Assembly (NCBI GenBank): GCA_902702965.1
Contig: CACRXP010000434.1
Coordinates: 296,038 to 360,037, forward strand
Direction of reading: 5' to 3'
DNA: 64,000 bases
Source: Spirometra erinaceieuropaei
Lineage: Eukaryota; Platyhelminthes; Cestoda; Diphyllobothriidea; Diphyllobothriidae
Made by a program: the position numbers and the translations under genes. The notes under the pieces are model-generated. The model was not told the DNA's origin and did no database searches. It was given only the letters and a program-made list of their open reading frames with translations. Shown in pieces: positions 12,040-23,100 of this stretch. How positions within the stretch are numbered: the first letter of the stretch is position 1; the number at the start of each line of letters is the position of its first letter.

Positions 12040-13015
12040 CAGTAAGCTTCGCCGATAAGCTTAAACATAACGGTCGCTATGTTGTTGATATCTTCGCAGA
12101 AACCGATGTAGCAACCCTCTTAGATGCAATCAGTCAGGCCCATCCGTCGATCAAATTCACGCTGGAGATCGAAACGGCGGGTTCGCTTCCTTTCTTAGAT
12201 GTTCTTCTAAGCAGGAGAGTTGACGGGAGTAACCGAAGAAGCGTCCATCGGAAAAAACCCTGGTCTGCACAATACACGAACTTCGCCAGATTCGGAACCC
12301 TCCAACAAAAACGAAATCTAGTCCGATGTTTGGCAGAAAGAGCTAGAAAAAATTGCCTAACAGATAGCATCGAGGAGGAGCTTAGGAAAATCCAGGACTT
12401 CCTTCGCGAAAACGGGTATCCTGGCAGGTTTATTGCAAAGAACATTGCCGAACGACCGATCAAATCCGCCACACCGACTGCCGAAAAAAAAACTTTGTTC
12501 TTCAAGGTCCCTTTCCAAGGGGACGCTGCGAATGAACTCCTAATGGGGACGCCTTGACCAAGCTGTCTTGCGAACCGTCCCAGCAGCAAGGGTTCAAATA
12601 TCATTCTCTTCTAATCCTATTTTGCGCGGCGAAGGTAAGGGTAAGTTGCCACCGCAGACCACCTCAATGTGCATATATTCCTTCACTTGCTCCCTGTGGA
12701 GCAGGTTATATTGGTCGCACGAGTTGGTGCTTATCCAAGAGAATACGGGAACACCTCCCGGCATGGCTGTGAAAAGGCGAAACGAGAAACATAAGCAGCG
12801 CCATTCTCGCGCATGTTGTCGATTCCGGACATCGTGTGGACCCCAACAAAGCTTTTCGTGTGATTTATAAGGTCCCATCGAGCTACCCTAAGCTACTAGG
12901 CCAGCGCCTGTTAGCGACAGCAGAAGCGGCCGCCATTAGGTTACGAAAGCCAATCTTATGCGCACAGAAGAACCACGTTCAGGCTCCGCGCCTGCAGTGG
13001 TCGAAGGTCGACTAA
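12040..13015 (+). pseudogene. Penelope-like element family 3: RT C-terminal part plus GIY-YIG endonuclease, frameshifted
   Basis: The plus-strand translation from about 12050 runs open to 12558 and shows PLE reverse-transcriptase features. RYVVDIFAET stands in the catalytic box, where the family usually has Y-x-D-D, and is followed by PSIKFTLE, LPFLDVLLSRR, QKRNLVRCLAERA and ENGYPGRFIA. After a stop and a frame change comes the endonuclease: CIYSFTCS, then in another frame PCGAGYIGRT and KRIREHLPAWL, the GIY-YIG-type core with conserved Arg and the EHLP box. In a further frame come AHVVDSGHRVDPNKAFRV and EAAAIRLRKPILCAQKNHV, ending at TAA 13013-13015. The Asp-to-Val change in the catalytic box and at least two frameshifts mean it is not functional. 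It lies sense in the intron before exon 4. Confidence 0.85.
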
Positions 13016-13480
13016 CACTGCAACTCTCTGCGCCCTTCGCTCTCAACCCGCCCCTGGCACTGACTGCTACTACTTCCTCCTCCCCCCCCACATTCCCACA
13101 CCCCGATTTCTCTTATCGGTGACTTGTTTTAGTTCTACTCCGTTCTCATATAACTGTACTGGCTCGTCGAGAATTTATCCCAATGTCTTTTGGGTCACGG
13201 ATAAGATAACTTCCAATTAGCGATATGTCCGGGGGGTGGGATTCGACTAATGGATTAGCTTCTTCTGGGATCTTTGCGTTGGCAGTCGAGGCGGAGGTTC
13301 TGGGTCGTCGAATCCGAGATTTACAGGAAATCTTCTCACATTCCACGAGCTACCTCACGCAACCGTTGTCCTGTGATCCATCACTCAAACAGCCCTGATT
13401 GGACTTTCCGAGGTGACCGTTGCTGAGCGGAGCTATTCCTCGTCCAGCAGCAACAATAATAACAGCCGCCCTGGTGGTAT
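13016..13480 (+). other. PLE tail and intron sequence
   Basis: A C-rich stretch follows the PLE stop and may be its 3' untranslated part. No hammerhead core of the CTGATGA/GAAAC type was found here. Nothing else is recognised. Confidence 0.35.
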
Positions 13481-13639
13481 ATGAGACTGGTTCCGTGTGG
13501 GAGAACTGTGACTCAAGCAAATCGCGTTCCATGCTGCACTTCCATATCTTTAGCAACTGACAATTCGTTGGGTTACTTGAGTCATGCGTATCAGGCCAGT
13601 TATCGCCAACAGAAACGAAGAGACCAGTCCGAGGAAGCA

Positions 13640-13858
13640 GCCGAGAAGAAGGGGAGACGATCGCTGATGAAGGAGGGAGGGGGGCGTGAATATTCATAGG
13701 TATGCGGTGGCATAGCGACTGCATCCTATACATACTGCGGCCCCTTGTGCATGAACCACCCGTATCTGCTAATGTCTCTAATGACGGGTTTGAGCAGGAA
13801 TTCGAAACGTCAGGCGAATAAAACTCTTGTCCCAGCGATCGTGTCTCCTTCCCTGTAA
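13640..13858 (+). mobile_element. Penelope-like element family 1, short 3' end
   Basis: The block from TGAATATTCATAGGTATGCG through CCCCTTGTGCATGAACCACC to CTTGTCCCAGCGATCGTGTC is collinear with the 3' ends at 23790-23955 and, inverted, at 7660-7810 and 18092-18250. It contains a mutated hammerhead core. The coding region upstream is not recognisable. Confidence 0.75.
13774..13815 (+). ncRNA. Decayed hammerhead ribozyme motif
   Basis: The position and layout are the same as in the other family-1 copies, but the core reads CTAATGA instead of CTGATGA. Helix II is GGGTTT against GAATTC, with weak pairing. GAAACGTCAGGC is intact. It is probably inactive. Confidence 0.6.
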
Positions 13859-15460
13859 CAAGGAAGTGATAAGCTGGTGGTTCGACGTCCCACAAATCTT
13901 CAGCTGTAGAGAATAAACTCGACGATCCGCCGTGACTGCGGAACTACCGGATTGATCCCCGGTGTCTGTCAGAAGGAGGAGAAGGAGAAGCTGCACCTTG
14001 ACAGAAGTGTCCCCATGCAGTTTAAGCGACCAAGACAGTGTGAGTAAGAGGAGTAAGTGTGCTATCGTGCTCGCTGCGCATGGAGTTCAACATGACGATT
14101 AACACCGTTGCCGCTAGAGTTCCGGACACCCCTACATCCTTGGAAGGACCTTGTGGCGACCTGTGGCAAAATCTTGCCTGCAGTTCCTGCTAAAGCCATG
14201 GACACTTTCCTGTGTGCGCTTAAAGCGAAGTATCTATTATTTCAGTAGTATCACCTGTCGGGAATTCCTGACATGGCGAATTTAAAAAATCAAATTTTGG
14301 CTTTTTTGTTTCCGGGCAGGCAGTTGATGTTCATGGTGCTATTGAGCTGAAGTTCCACGAACTTCTTCGATTCCATAGTTAGAATAGTGTGGTTGCTATT
14401 ACTGCCGGTGTTGAAATGTTGGACGTCGCCGTCCGCCTCGTATTATAGCCGTGCTCGACAAACACGAACTTTGACCTGACCGTTCGCAGCTGGGGGTTGA
14501 CCGCTGGCGGACTCGCCTGATCTTGCGGCCGGCGTACTTGTAGTCAAGTCAGCGTGCCTGTTAGCCCCCCCGACCTCAGTCGTTGACGTTCGCGTGCGTG
14601 GCTTTCGGCCTCGCTGGCTCATCGGTGAGGCAATATTCGACGTTGGTCGCGTGACTTCCGACCACCCCCTACCCTCTTTTCCGTGAGCGTCGGCTCTCTG
14701 TTCCGCGTGCTCGCCTGCTATATTGGCTCTGTCCCATCCGATCCGATCCTTACGCGTAACTCCTGGTAGGCGGGGTGGAGGTCGTTAGCCCGGTCGGGGG
14801 TGTCAGTCGAGGTCCAACGTTCGAACACTAGTCTGGCCACTTTCTCATCGCACAACCGATCACCTTTGCCCTCTCAAAAGCGAAGCTGTAGCTGAGTCAT
14901 TGGATCTGGCCATAGACCAGAGAGAGCGAGAGAGAGCTCATCTCTGTGATTGATTGCAAGTTAGTGTTCATCCGATTTTGTGCCGGGGCGTTTGCCCGCT
15001 TCCCCAACATCCCCTGCATCACAATCTTGACATGGCGTGCGGATTGTTTTGTTATTAGCATCGGATTTCTGGATGTCATGATTTACTGCATGATTTTGCC
15101 GTTGCCTCGGAAACTATCTTCACATAGGGGACCCCGACTCAGCCTTCCGGCATTTCTCCGCTTGGCCGTTCGAAATGAGGCTTTCTGAGGTGCTTGCATA
15201 TGGACTGCTTCGGATAAACATAAGCGTTAAATAGGGCGTGTAAGAACTTCATTTCCCCCTTCTCCCATTGTCATTGTGGAACTGTGTTTGAACGTGTTGG
15301 AGGAGGGCCCTGGCACAAATGCGTTTGTGATCAGCTGGCTGATGGCTTTGGTAGTGGAGGATACGCCTTGCGTTAGTTGTCTTGCGATAGACTGCTGTCT
15401 TCACAGATCTGGTTACCGTAAGTGCTTGTTCCGTTGTGCCTTAGGGCCTATATATATATA
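13859..15460 (+). other. Intron sequence without recognised features
   Basis: No supported gene, RNA or repeat was found. A short GA-rich run lies near 14920-14938. Open frames of 60-80 codons here show no motif or splice context. Confidence 0.35.
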
Positions 15461-15745
15461 ATGGTAGGGGGCGCTCACCGATCGTTCTTACGGAACTCAC
15501 TCGTTCCGTTGTGCCTTACGGGCTCTCTCTCTCGAGCCCAACCAGCAGCCGCACAGCGGCGCATGATATATAGGCAGTATGGTATTACCGACAAAGACAA
15601 GGGAGACTGAAGTGGCCATTTCTGTCTTATTAGCTGTCGTCAGCCCGTCATACTAAACCCGAAGTGTGGAACACCGGAGGCTCGAACTCGCAATCCGTTA
15701 GTTAGAAGTCCACGCCTCCAACCACTGGACCACGAACCCGTGTTT
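15461..15745 (-). mobile_element. tRNA-derived SINE, near full length
   Basis: Read on the minus strand, it begins with a tRNA-like head: A-box-like TGGTCCAGTGG, then B-box GAGTTCGAGCC. A body follows with AAATGGCCACTTCAGTCTCC, TTGTCTTTGTCGGTAATACC and CAACCAGC/GCTGGTTGGGCTCGAGAG, ending at GATCGGTGAGCGCC next to a TATATA tract. The same layout recurs at 42245, 47768, 60765 and 63520, which identifies it as a dispersed family. The pol III promoter boxes are inferred from sequence. Confidence 0.8.
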
Positions 15746-15842
15746 CGAATACAATATGGTCCATGAATTCGTCCTCTCTTCTTCTTCGTCTTCTTCAGGA
15801 GATGATGAACGCGATACAATGTCTGGACGTCGATTTTTTTAC

Positions 15843-15870
15843 GCATATATATATATATATATATATATAA
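15843..15870. repeat. (AT)n microsatellite
   Basis: This is an alternating TA run. The SINE-associated AT tracts at 15450, 63498 and 63858 are similar. Confidence 0.9.
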
Positions 15871-16001
15871 CATTTATTTCGCGTAGCAGCGGACATGTTG
15901 TCAAAACACGCGCCTGGTCTTTTACCTATTACCTACGTTTGGTGTATGGCAGAACCACTATCGTTTACCTGAATACACCGATCTGTCTTCTTTTTACCTA
16001 G

Positions 16002-16400
16002 AGTCGGATACAAGCCAACAGCAGACGTGGCCTTCAGAAAGCAGTGATAGCGGCGAGGAACCGGAGCAAAGGAAGGAAACCTCCACAGGTCTCATGGTGT
16101 GCGACCCACCCTCACAACATCCTCCGCCTTTCCCAGTTTCTACTGAGCCCCATCAAGGCACCAATTCTGCGGAACAACACCAATTCGCGCCGCCTACCAA
16201 AGCACCGGCCGAGGACCTGTCGGATGAGGGCAACACCTGGACTGCCGATTACTTCACTTATGACGAGACCCAGTCCCAACGCAATCGTGCCAACTGGCCA
16301 CGGCGGTCTGATTCAAAACTCGTCTACCAGCCCTGTGGCAGCAATGCTGGTGGTGAACTCTCTGAGGTCATTCGCCGACCCCGGCTGAGCCCCACTGGAG
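16002..16400 (+). CDS. Exon 4 of the unidentified multi-exon gene
   Basis: The acceptor is ctttttacctag and the donor is gtgagacg. Two leading bases complete the codon from exon 3, then 132 codons, then one base carried to exon 5. The product includes SDSGEEPEQRKE, EGNTWTADYFTYDETQSQR and CGSNAGGELSEVIRRPRLSP. It is hydrophilic, with clustered Ser, Glu, Gln and Pro. There is no known domain. Acidic and tyrosine-containing stretches would suit a protein-interaction tail, but that is speculation. This is one of the two strongest exons by length, splice sites and phase. Confidence 0.75.
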
Positions 16401-17204
16401 GTGAGACGTTTTTCGAAGGCTACTGTGTGCGGCGTACTCTTGGTTCTCTGTCTCTCTAATGTGTGTGTGTGTCTTTAGCTCGGGCCAGCTCTCATTGTCT
16501 CCAGGTGCGCAGATTGGTGCTTGGAGTCCTTACGCGTGTCCTTACCTTATATGATGAGGACAACTTCGATTAGTGGGATTCAACTCAATGGCTTCTTCCG
16601 TATCCGAAGTAATGGTCAGATCTTGTCAAACTCTGGAAGGTAAGGTAGGGTTGGGCATTCAGTATACGGCCTCCGAGAATCCAGCAGCTACGCGCCAGAC
16701 GCAGCGGTGTTGACAAAAACAACCAACATTCCGGAGTCATTGAGAGTTCTTCTTTGAAAAGTGGTTTAAGCTGGTAGTTTTTGGTCTGCCTAACCGGTGT
16801 CAGACCTGTGCTAGGCGAGTGGGGCTGTAAGAAACTCCTTATCATCTCACTTATTCTTCCGCAAATATCCATGTCAGTGCTTTTCACCCTGTGACAAATG
16901 AATCCTGCTTTATACAGAATATTCGCCAGTACGGAGAGCGCTGCCTTGGTAACCCATCTTGCCACTCCTTGCTCTGTCGTAAATTGAAAGCCTTTTTCCC
17001 CACCGACGGAAGGAACTCGGGTCAGATGTGGCTATGTAGCCGCACCTGAGGTAAACAAATCCCGGTCACCTGCAATACGGGGCCAGCGGTAACAGGGATT
17101 TTTAGAATAGGGGCCGAGGAACGCACAGGCGACGAAGTCAAGTAGTTGTATGCAAAAGAAAAGCTATTGGAAATGCGCGGTTGTACTTTGAGTGATTGAT
17201 AAAT
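16401..17204 (+). other. Intron sequence; unassigned minus-strand frame
   Basis: A (GT)n run lies near 16461-16473. A 126-codon minus-strand frame at 16585-16965 has no motif I recognise and no support as a gene. Confidence 0.35.
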
Positions 17205-17345
17205 ATTTGCCCTAAACCTAGCCCTAACCCCTTACCCTAAACCCCCAACCCTAACCCGATGTCCTAACCTCCAACCTTAACTCTTACCTTAACCCTAACC
17301 CCACCACTAACCGTAACCCTTAACCGCAGCTGTAAACCATAACCC
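17205..17345. repeat. Degenerate interstitial telomere-like (CCCTAA)n tract
   Basis: About 140 bases consist of CCTAAACC, CCCTAACCCC, CCCTAAACCCC, CCAACCCTAACCC and similar variants on the plus strand, i.e. TTAGGG-type on the other strand. Units vary in length and are imperfect, so this is an old interstitial tract and not a chromosome end. Confidence 0.75.
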
Positions 17346-18089
17346 TGAAACATCCAACGCAAAAGTTAAAAGGAGACGACAGGCTGAAAGTCAAGAATGG
17401 CCACCGGCAGTGAACCAAAAAAGGTAGACACGGCAACAAAGAAACAAGGCCGCCAACAGGACACACACCGCAACGCACAGCAACACCATGCCCAGACAAT
17501 CACACCGACTAAAAATAATTAAGTAGGTCAACAGTACTGTGGTCATCAGGTGCGGCAACATAACCGCAGCATACCGAAGCCCGATAGGCTGTCTTCGCGA
17601 TGTTCCGTTCTTGGTCTTTCCATGTTGATGAGGCGAATGCCTGCCGCTGATACATAGGACTGTTGTCGTGAGCTCTGTATACAGAGGAAGTGGAGGAGAG
17701 GGGGGGGGTCATTGCATGAACCAGACACAAGACTGCCCACAGCCTCAGATACTCCCCACCCCCCCCCCCCCAAAGCTTGGATGAGGCTTCAGACCAGGTG
17801 AGTCTGTGAAGGGGTCCACTGAAAATCTCTATTTTTAGCGCAGTTGCTATTACCGCTTAGCGAGACTGTCTACTTCGATTCCGGCCGGACGCGTACAGTC
17901 GAACCGTCACCTGGATCACAGCCAGATGACTGGAGCAAGCCCCACCGACTGACTGATTGTCCGTCTTCCATCGAAATCGATAAGTAGCGCCACTGCCACT
18001 AGCGGGGGGGGGGACGGGTGGGTGGAGGCCAATAAGATAAACTGGCACATCGCCAATAGAAGTGAAGAGACGAATTCCAAAAAGCCGTT
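17346..18089 (+). other. Intron sequence without recognised features
   Basis: It contains G and C homopolymer runs (about 17700, 17758 and 18004). No coding or repeat family is assigned. Confidence 0.35.
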
Positions 18090-18790
18090 ATGAAGAAGGA
18101 GACGCGATCGCTGGGACAAGAGCTTTATTCGACTGACGTTTCGGATTCCTGTTCGAACCCATCATCAGAGACAACAGCAGATACGGCTGATTCACGCACA
18201 AGGGGCTGCATTATGTATAGGATGGAGTCGCCGTGATACCGCATACCTATGAATGTTCACTGTTTCCCCCTCCTGCATCAGGGATCGTTGCACTTGGTGT
18301 GCTGACTATTTGATGTCCGACATTCACGTCGTTAATTGCTGCAATTTCATCACATGTGTTAGATGTTATTGTGATGATTACTCGACCTTCTGACTAACCG
18401 ACCCTGGCGTTGGGACCAGTATTCACTTGTGCGCTCCCCACGTGGCCAATTACTCCTCCTGGGCGAAGTTTCAGCACCGAGTTTGGAAGGGGAAGGTCAT
18501 TGCACTTGTTAATGGACTGGGGGCCAGTAAACCATGACTAAAGCAGCTTCCGGCTCACGCGGTTGTCACCTCGAGCGAGGATTTAGGCCTCGTCGAATTT
18601 GAATGTGTGGCCGGATCTCGTCGAATGAGCCGCAACTTGAGAGCTAACGTCATTTCTCCGCACCGCTGCTGCGTGTTCGGCCATTCGCGTTCGGAGCTGT
18701 CTTCCGGTTTCTCCGACGTGTCTACAACTACAGAAGATCCGATAAACGACTTCAGACGTTTCTCCCGTGGCACCCGTATTCGCTGTCAAG
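18090..18790 (-). mobile_element. Penelope-like element family 1, GIY-YIG part and 3' end
   Basis: The minus-strand translation at about 18800-18580 gives VVYRIFCSC, HVGETGRQLRTRMAEHAAAV and AAHSTRSGHTFKFDEA. This is the GIY-YIG endonuclease core, with VVYRI as the first strand and VGETGRQLRTR as the second motif with its Arg. The 3' end with a hammerhead motif is at 18092-18172. The copy is degraded by frame changes. It abuts a plus-strand fragment of the same family at 18805-18880. Confidence 0.8.
18131..18172 (-). ncRNA. Hammerhead ribozyme motif in PLE 3' end
   Basis: Minus strand: GTCT, CTGATGA core, T, helix II GGGTTC with GAATCC (five Watson-Crick pairs plus one G-U), then GAAACGTC and AGTC. 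Helix I has one mismatch compared with the 57781 copy. The core is complete. Confidence 0.7.
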
Positions 18791-18804
18791 GCAAGAAGCA
18801 TCTG

Positions 18805-18880
18805 CAGTCGTTTATCGGATCTGGTGCGGTTGCGGACAAAGCAACTACGTCGGAGAAAACGGAAGACAGGCTACTCCCAC
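18805..18880 (+). mobile_element. PLE family 1 fragment, head-to-head with the neighbouring copy
   Basis: The plus-strand frame reads VVYRIWCGCGQSNYVGENGRQ, the same endonuclease start seen inverted at 18720-18780. About 70 bases are therefore repeated in opposite orientation across a short spacer. Confidence 0.75.
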
Positions 18881-20910
18881 ACCTTGCATGCCTCAACGAC
18901 AAAACAAGACATCAATAAGACTGACGACAGGCATGAGTGCAGTTGCGGACGCGGATGGAGCTTAGGAAGTAAGTCGTGGGCAGCCTCGACCCCTATTTCA
19001 TCCTGATTTACTCCACAGAAGTCGGTGTGACATTTACACTAAACACAGATTGTGCGCTGGGCTTCAGACTCAATCAGAGCTGAATGACTGTCTCATCAAA
19101 TCAGCTGTTTGGTTCTGCTGGCGGTCGGTAGCCGGAACTAACCTAAGTGCCTGAGACAGCCCACACTGACGATTAATTTCTGCCTCGCATGTGCGTGGTG
19201 TGATGAGATTAGGTGGGTGAGTTTTTAGTCTCAATCTGTTCGATGGCCAAATAGCTCGAGTTCAAATCTCGGGACTTGCAGTTCCTGATAGCGCCGAAGT
19301 GCTGGTTTTAGTTTGACAATCGACTCCTTCCAAGGCTGGCATATGATTGGTCCTTGGAATTCTGATATGTACCTGTGCAGGAAACGTGCGTGTTGTGATT
19401 GGCTACTTGATATCTATAATAACTTGAACAGGGGGATGTTTTCGAACTCGATGGGACTTCGAGTTTTCGAAGGGAAGACGCGAAAAAAATCGATGCACGT
19501 CCTACAGCTATTAAAAAGTGTTTCCTTTGAATTTGAATTAGATCGCTGGGTACCGCTGCTGACGGACAGAGTCCTTGTTCAAGTTTTTGAAGAGGTGATC
19601 TTCTGACCCCATTTAAACCACCGAATAACTTCGGCAGTGTTACTGAGTCCTGTCATCCCCTCCTTCTCCTCCTCCTCCTCCTCCTCCTCCTCACCCTATG
19701 CGATCGTTGACTTTGTCCCGATTTGCGTTTACAAGTCCATGTACACTTTCGGATGCCTTGAGGTATCACGAGGTTTGAAAATCCGCCAGTCTTCGGGCGG
19801 GCTCAGTTTTCCTGACTAAGGACTGGTTGCCATTCACTCCTTGTTGACGTTACTCTCATGAAAAAGCTTTTCGGCGAAAGATCTGATGCCCCCCTTTGGA
19901 GTTAGACAAGCATGCATGAAGGAACCGTCACGTTCGTGGCACGCGTAGATGCCGAATTCGTCATGGCCACATCTGGGCCCAAGCACATTCGCAGTCGCCT
20001 TAAGTCTGTCTTGCCACCGAGGTGTGACAGGGTCGTGCAGCAGATGCTGCTCAATTCTGCCTGACTGTGATTCACTTCACGCACAAGTGGTCTTCAGACA
20101 GTACGACGGAAAATTGTCGACCGCAGAAATCATCGTCGCCATACTGATCCAACTGCACTGTTTCCTGTCACGTTTCTTCTACCGAGCACTTCCACCTTCA
20201 TTACCAGTAGTTCCTCGTGCAGGCATGGCAGAATTCGGGCATTAGTCACCGATTTCTGCTCACTGCAGACCAACATTTCGACCAATCGTTGTGTCTTGTA
20301 ACCCCATCCCCCTCCCATGCACAGTGATGATTAAGCCCAAAGTCTGGCTGGAAATGGGAAACATGCCAGAAACGACCATTTCGTTTTGCCTTCTTTTTTT
20401 ATAAAAACGGTATTGTCTTCAAGGTGATGTGATTTGACTTTCGCGGTTGGCGGCTGGAGACAACACCACAACCTCCGGTTCCAAATTACGACCAGTCTCA
20501 CTGTTTTATATTAAATTGTTGGGCCGCCTTTAACGACCGCTTAATATTTATTTTATATTCAGACACAATCTGGCGCCCAGGAACAACACTAATGTGCACT
20601 AATAATTATGCTTATATTGCTTAGTGGTTGGCCGAGTCCATTTCATTGTGCAACTGCCCAACTGTTTGGCAGAACCGTTGAACCCAGCTTTATCTTGGAA
20701 ACGGCTCCTATAAGGCCATCTGACTTTATGATTAATTAGTACAGCGTATTTCACGGCAAATCGCAGCACTAGTTAGGTAAATTTTGTTTGCAGGTAGGAT
20801 TGCGTGTGCCTACCGTCCATTTATGTGCAGCTGTGCAAGCCAAAAGCTCTGCGGGGCTTTTCTTACTCTTTTTGTTCTTCTTCTTCTTCTTCTTTTCCCT
20901 TATTCACTAG
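18881..20910 (+). other. Intron sequence; short microsatellites only
   Basis: There is a (TCC)n run at about 19662-19692 and a (TTC)n run at about 20875-20893. The latter is part of the pyrimidine tract before exon 5. A 97-codon frame at 19313-19606 has no recognised motif. No gene is supported. Confidence 0.4.
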
Positions 20911-21119
20911 GTTTGCGCAGTCGTCCAATCTCAGACGCGATGATGAGCAATCACTACTATGACGACAGCCAGCTGATATCAGCTTCACAGATAAACCGAC
21001 CGGCTGGCGCAGATAAAAGGTTCAGCATACTTTCCAACGACTCCCTCTATGAGACGGTGGCGGAGCCCGCAACCAGTCCGCGACCCTACGTCGATCGTCT
21101 TCACGGTCTTTCGCCAATT
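20911..21119 (+). CDS. Exon 5 of the unidentified multi-exon gene
   Basis: The acceptor is cccttattcactag after a long pyrimidine tract. The donor GTGAGT follows ATT at 21117-21119. Two leading bases join the G left by exon 4 to make Gly, then 69 codons, exiting in phase 0. The product includes SDAMMSNHYYDDSQLISAS, KRFSILSNDSLYETVAEP and RPYVDRLHGLSPI. The motif SLYETV and the surrounding Ser-rich context resemble short interaction or phosphorylation motifs, but I cannot assign a family. Confidence 0.75.
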
Positions 21120-21134
21120 GTGAGTCTCAGATGT

Positions 21135-21310
21135 GACTTTTCCACCCCCATCCTCTTCCCCTCCCTCCAACCCGCCCTGACATTGGCCTTGCATGTTGTG
21201 GGTCGTCGTATCACAGTTTCACTTATTGTTGTTAGTACTTGCTGCATTCTTAGACTGGTGTATGTTTTGTCGGAATTCATACATTGGTGCTCTAAGAACG
21301 TACAGTCTTA
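21135..21310. repeat. Local intronic direct repeat, copy 1
   Basis: This stretch just after exon 5 (including GTTGTGGGTCGTCGTATCAC and CTTAGACTGGTGTATG) recurs at 21935-22035 plus 22718-22795. There the second copy is split by a mobile element. Confidence 0.75.
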
Positions 21311-21935
21311 CAATAGGTGGACTTTCTCATGAAATGTCAACTGAAATTCCGAAATGCATTTTTGTTTCGAAAAGATTAATTAAGTAGGGTTGTAAAACTA
21401 ATCAGCCTGCAGTGTAATTATATAATAATTCAGCTATCTCATGGTGCAACTTTCGAGCAAATGTCTTTCCTGCCTCATCCAAAAACTATACTTCGTAAAA
21501 AATACTACTTATGTAGCATGAATTTTTCTCATTGATTTTTGATGCCTTTAAAAGTTTAGCTATATTTCATGGAAAACACGCATAAAAATACTCATTCTCC
21601 CGCTCGTCCGGTAGAAAATTACGTCTTTTTTCAATTTTATACTCGAAGGAAGGCTGTAATTCGGCTTTCAAAACTTTTCCAATTTCCGACTAATTTCGAA
21701 TCCGCTCTATCGTTGCACTTGCATGCAAGGCTTCCAAACTACAAACCATGTATTTCCCGCGTACGGAAAACAACACATTTCTCTAAGGTAATACACGGAG
21801 ACCATATAGGGTTTATAAAATTTAGCAGGGCATTTGATCCATATTGTTAACTTTACAAGCCACATGGGTAAATGCAGAGATATGACGATTTATGAACGGC
21901 TATTTCACGGTATTAAAAAGTCTCACAATTAGAAA
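21308..21935. mobile_element. Palindromic element type A, right-truncated
   Basis: The left terminus TAGGTGGACTTTCTCATGAA and the following arm match the copies at 10365 and 39628. The central loop is present. The right arm ends early near 21935. Confidence 0.65.
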
Positions 21936-22035
21936 CGTTTTTCCACCCCATCCCATACCCCTCTCTCCGATCCGCCCTGACAGTGGCCTTGTGTGTTGTG
22001 GGTCGTCGTATCACAGTTCCACTTATTGTTGTTAG
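21935..22035. repeat. Local intronic direct repeat, copy 2 (first half)
   Basis: It matches 21139-21240. The second half continues at 22718-22795 after the inserted type B element. Confidence 0.7.
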
Positions 22036-22718
22036 CACTTACAGTGCGTGACCGATCTCATGAAATGTTGGTCGAAATTCGGAAGGATTAATATAGTGGC
22101 GTTGTGATATTAATCATCATGCAGCATAATCCTATAGTGTTTCGGACTCGCCAGGATGTCACTTTTGAGTTCACCTCCTTCTGATCTCTTGCAGAAACCG
22201 AACTTGGTGAAACAATGGCTACTTAAGTAGCATGCATTTTTCAAACCGATTTTCGATGGTCTTATAAATTCAAACATATTTCATAGAAAAAATGCACAAA
22301 AATATGCTTTCGTATACTTGCTTGGTATAAAACCACATTGTCTTTATATGTTATGCCCTAGGTAAGTTTATCTTTCGGTTTTAAAAAGTTTATAATTATG
22401 AGGTTTTTAAGACCGTGTGATGTCTATATATACAGCATGGCACGTGCCCGTTTACCAATATTCCTCTTAAAGTGTACAACATAGCCCGTATCCATTGCAA
22501 AATTTTATGAACTCTATACAGTATCTTCTGAAAGGCATAGAGGAATATATGATTTTCCTTACGCAAAACGCATGCAGCTGGTAGACTGAAAGGGTTAAAC
22601 GCTAATGCAACGACTAATGAGGCTAAAAATTATTCGGGAATCGGGAAACTTTTTCGAAACATAAATATACACTTTCTTCGGTCACAAAATATGAAAAACA
22701 TGCAATTTTCTATCAAAC
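22035..22718. mobile_element. Palindromic element type B, partly truncated
   Basis: It begins TACAGTGCGTGACCGATCTC followed by ATGAAATGTTGG, as at 38335. The left arm and loop are present. The right arm stops near 22718. Confidence 0.65.
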
Positions 22719-22959
22719 AGAATTCTTAGACTGGCGTATGTTTTGTCGGAATTTTTACATTGACGCTCTAAGAAGGTACATTCTTATGTAGTGCGGGTTC
22801 ACCCTGTGAGTCATTCATAAGGAAAATCGATTATCGACACAACTGGCCGTCTGCGGTTCAGGCTGGAATAGACGTCACAAAGTCGGGTTACCAGCCGTTG
22901 ACGCACATTTCAGTAATGTCCTAATTGTTAAACTCGCAAACTGTGCTAACTCCTGGAAT

Positions 22960-23100
22960 GATTCAGCATACTGACGCGGGCTTCGCGGACTTTTTGTCGC
23001 TGCTTAATGCCGCTACGAGAAGTTCCCCAATGTTAGCCATGTGCTCTCGTATATGAACTCCAGTTTGCCTCGCAACTTCGTCAACCGGTGTATACGCAAA
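22960..23100 (-). mobile_element. Short GIY-YIG-like PLE remnant
   Basis: The minus-strand reading gives AYTPVDEVARQTGVHIREHM and ELLVAAL, resembling the R-x-x-T-G-V-x-I-R-E-H part of PLE endonucleases. A related stretch lies at about 24075-24180, on the other side of the plus-strand PLE. Confidence 0.4.

Noticed and set aside
16585..16965. 126-codon minus-strand frame
   Set aside because: No known motif, no second copy, and it is antisense in an intron.
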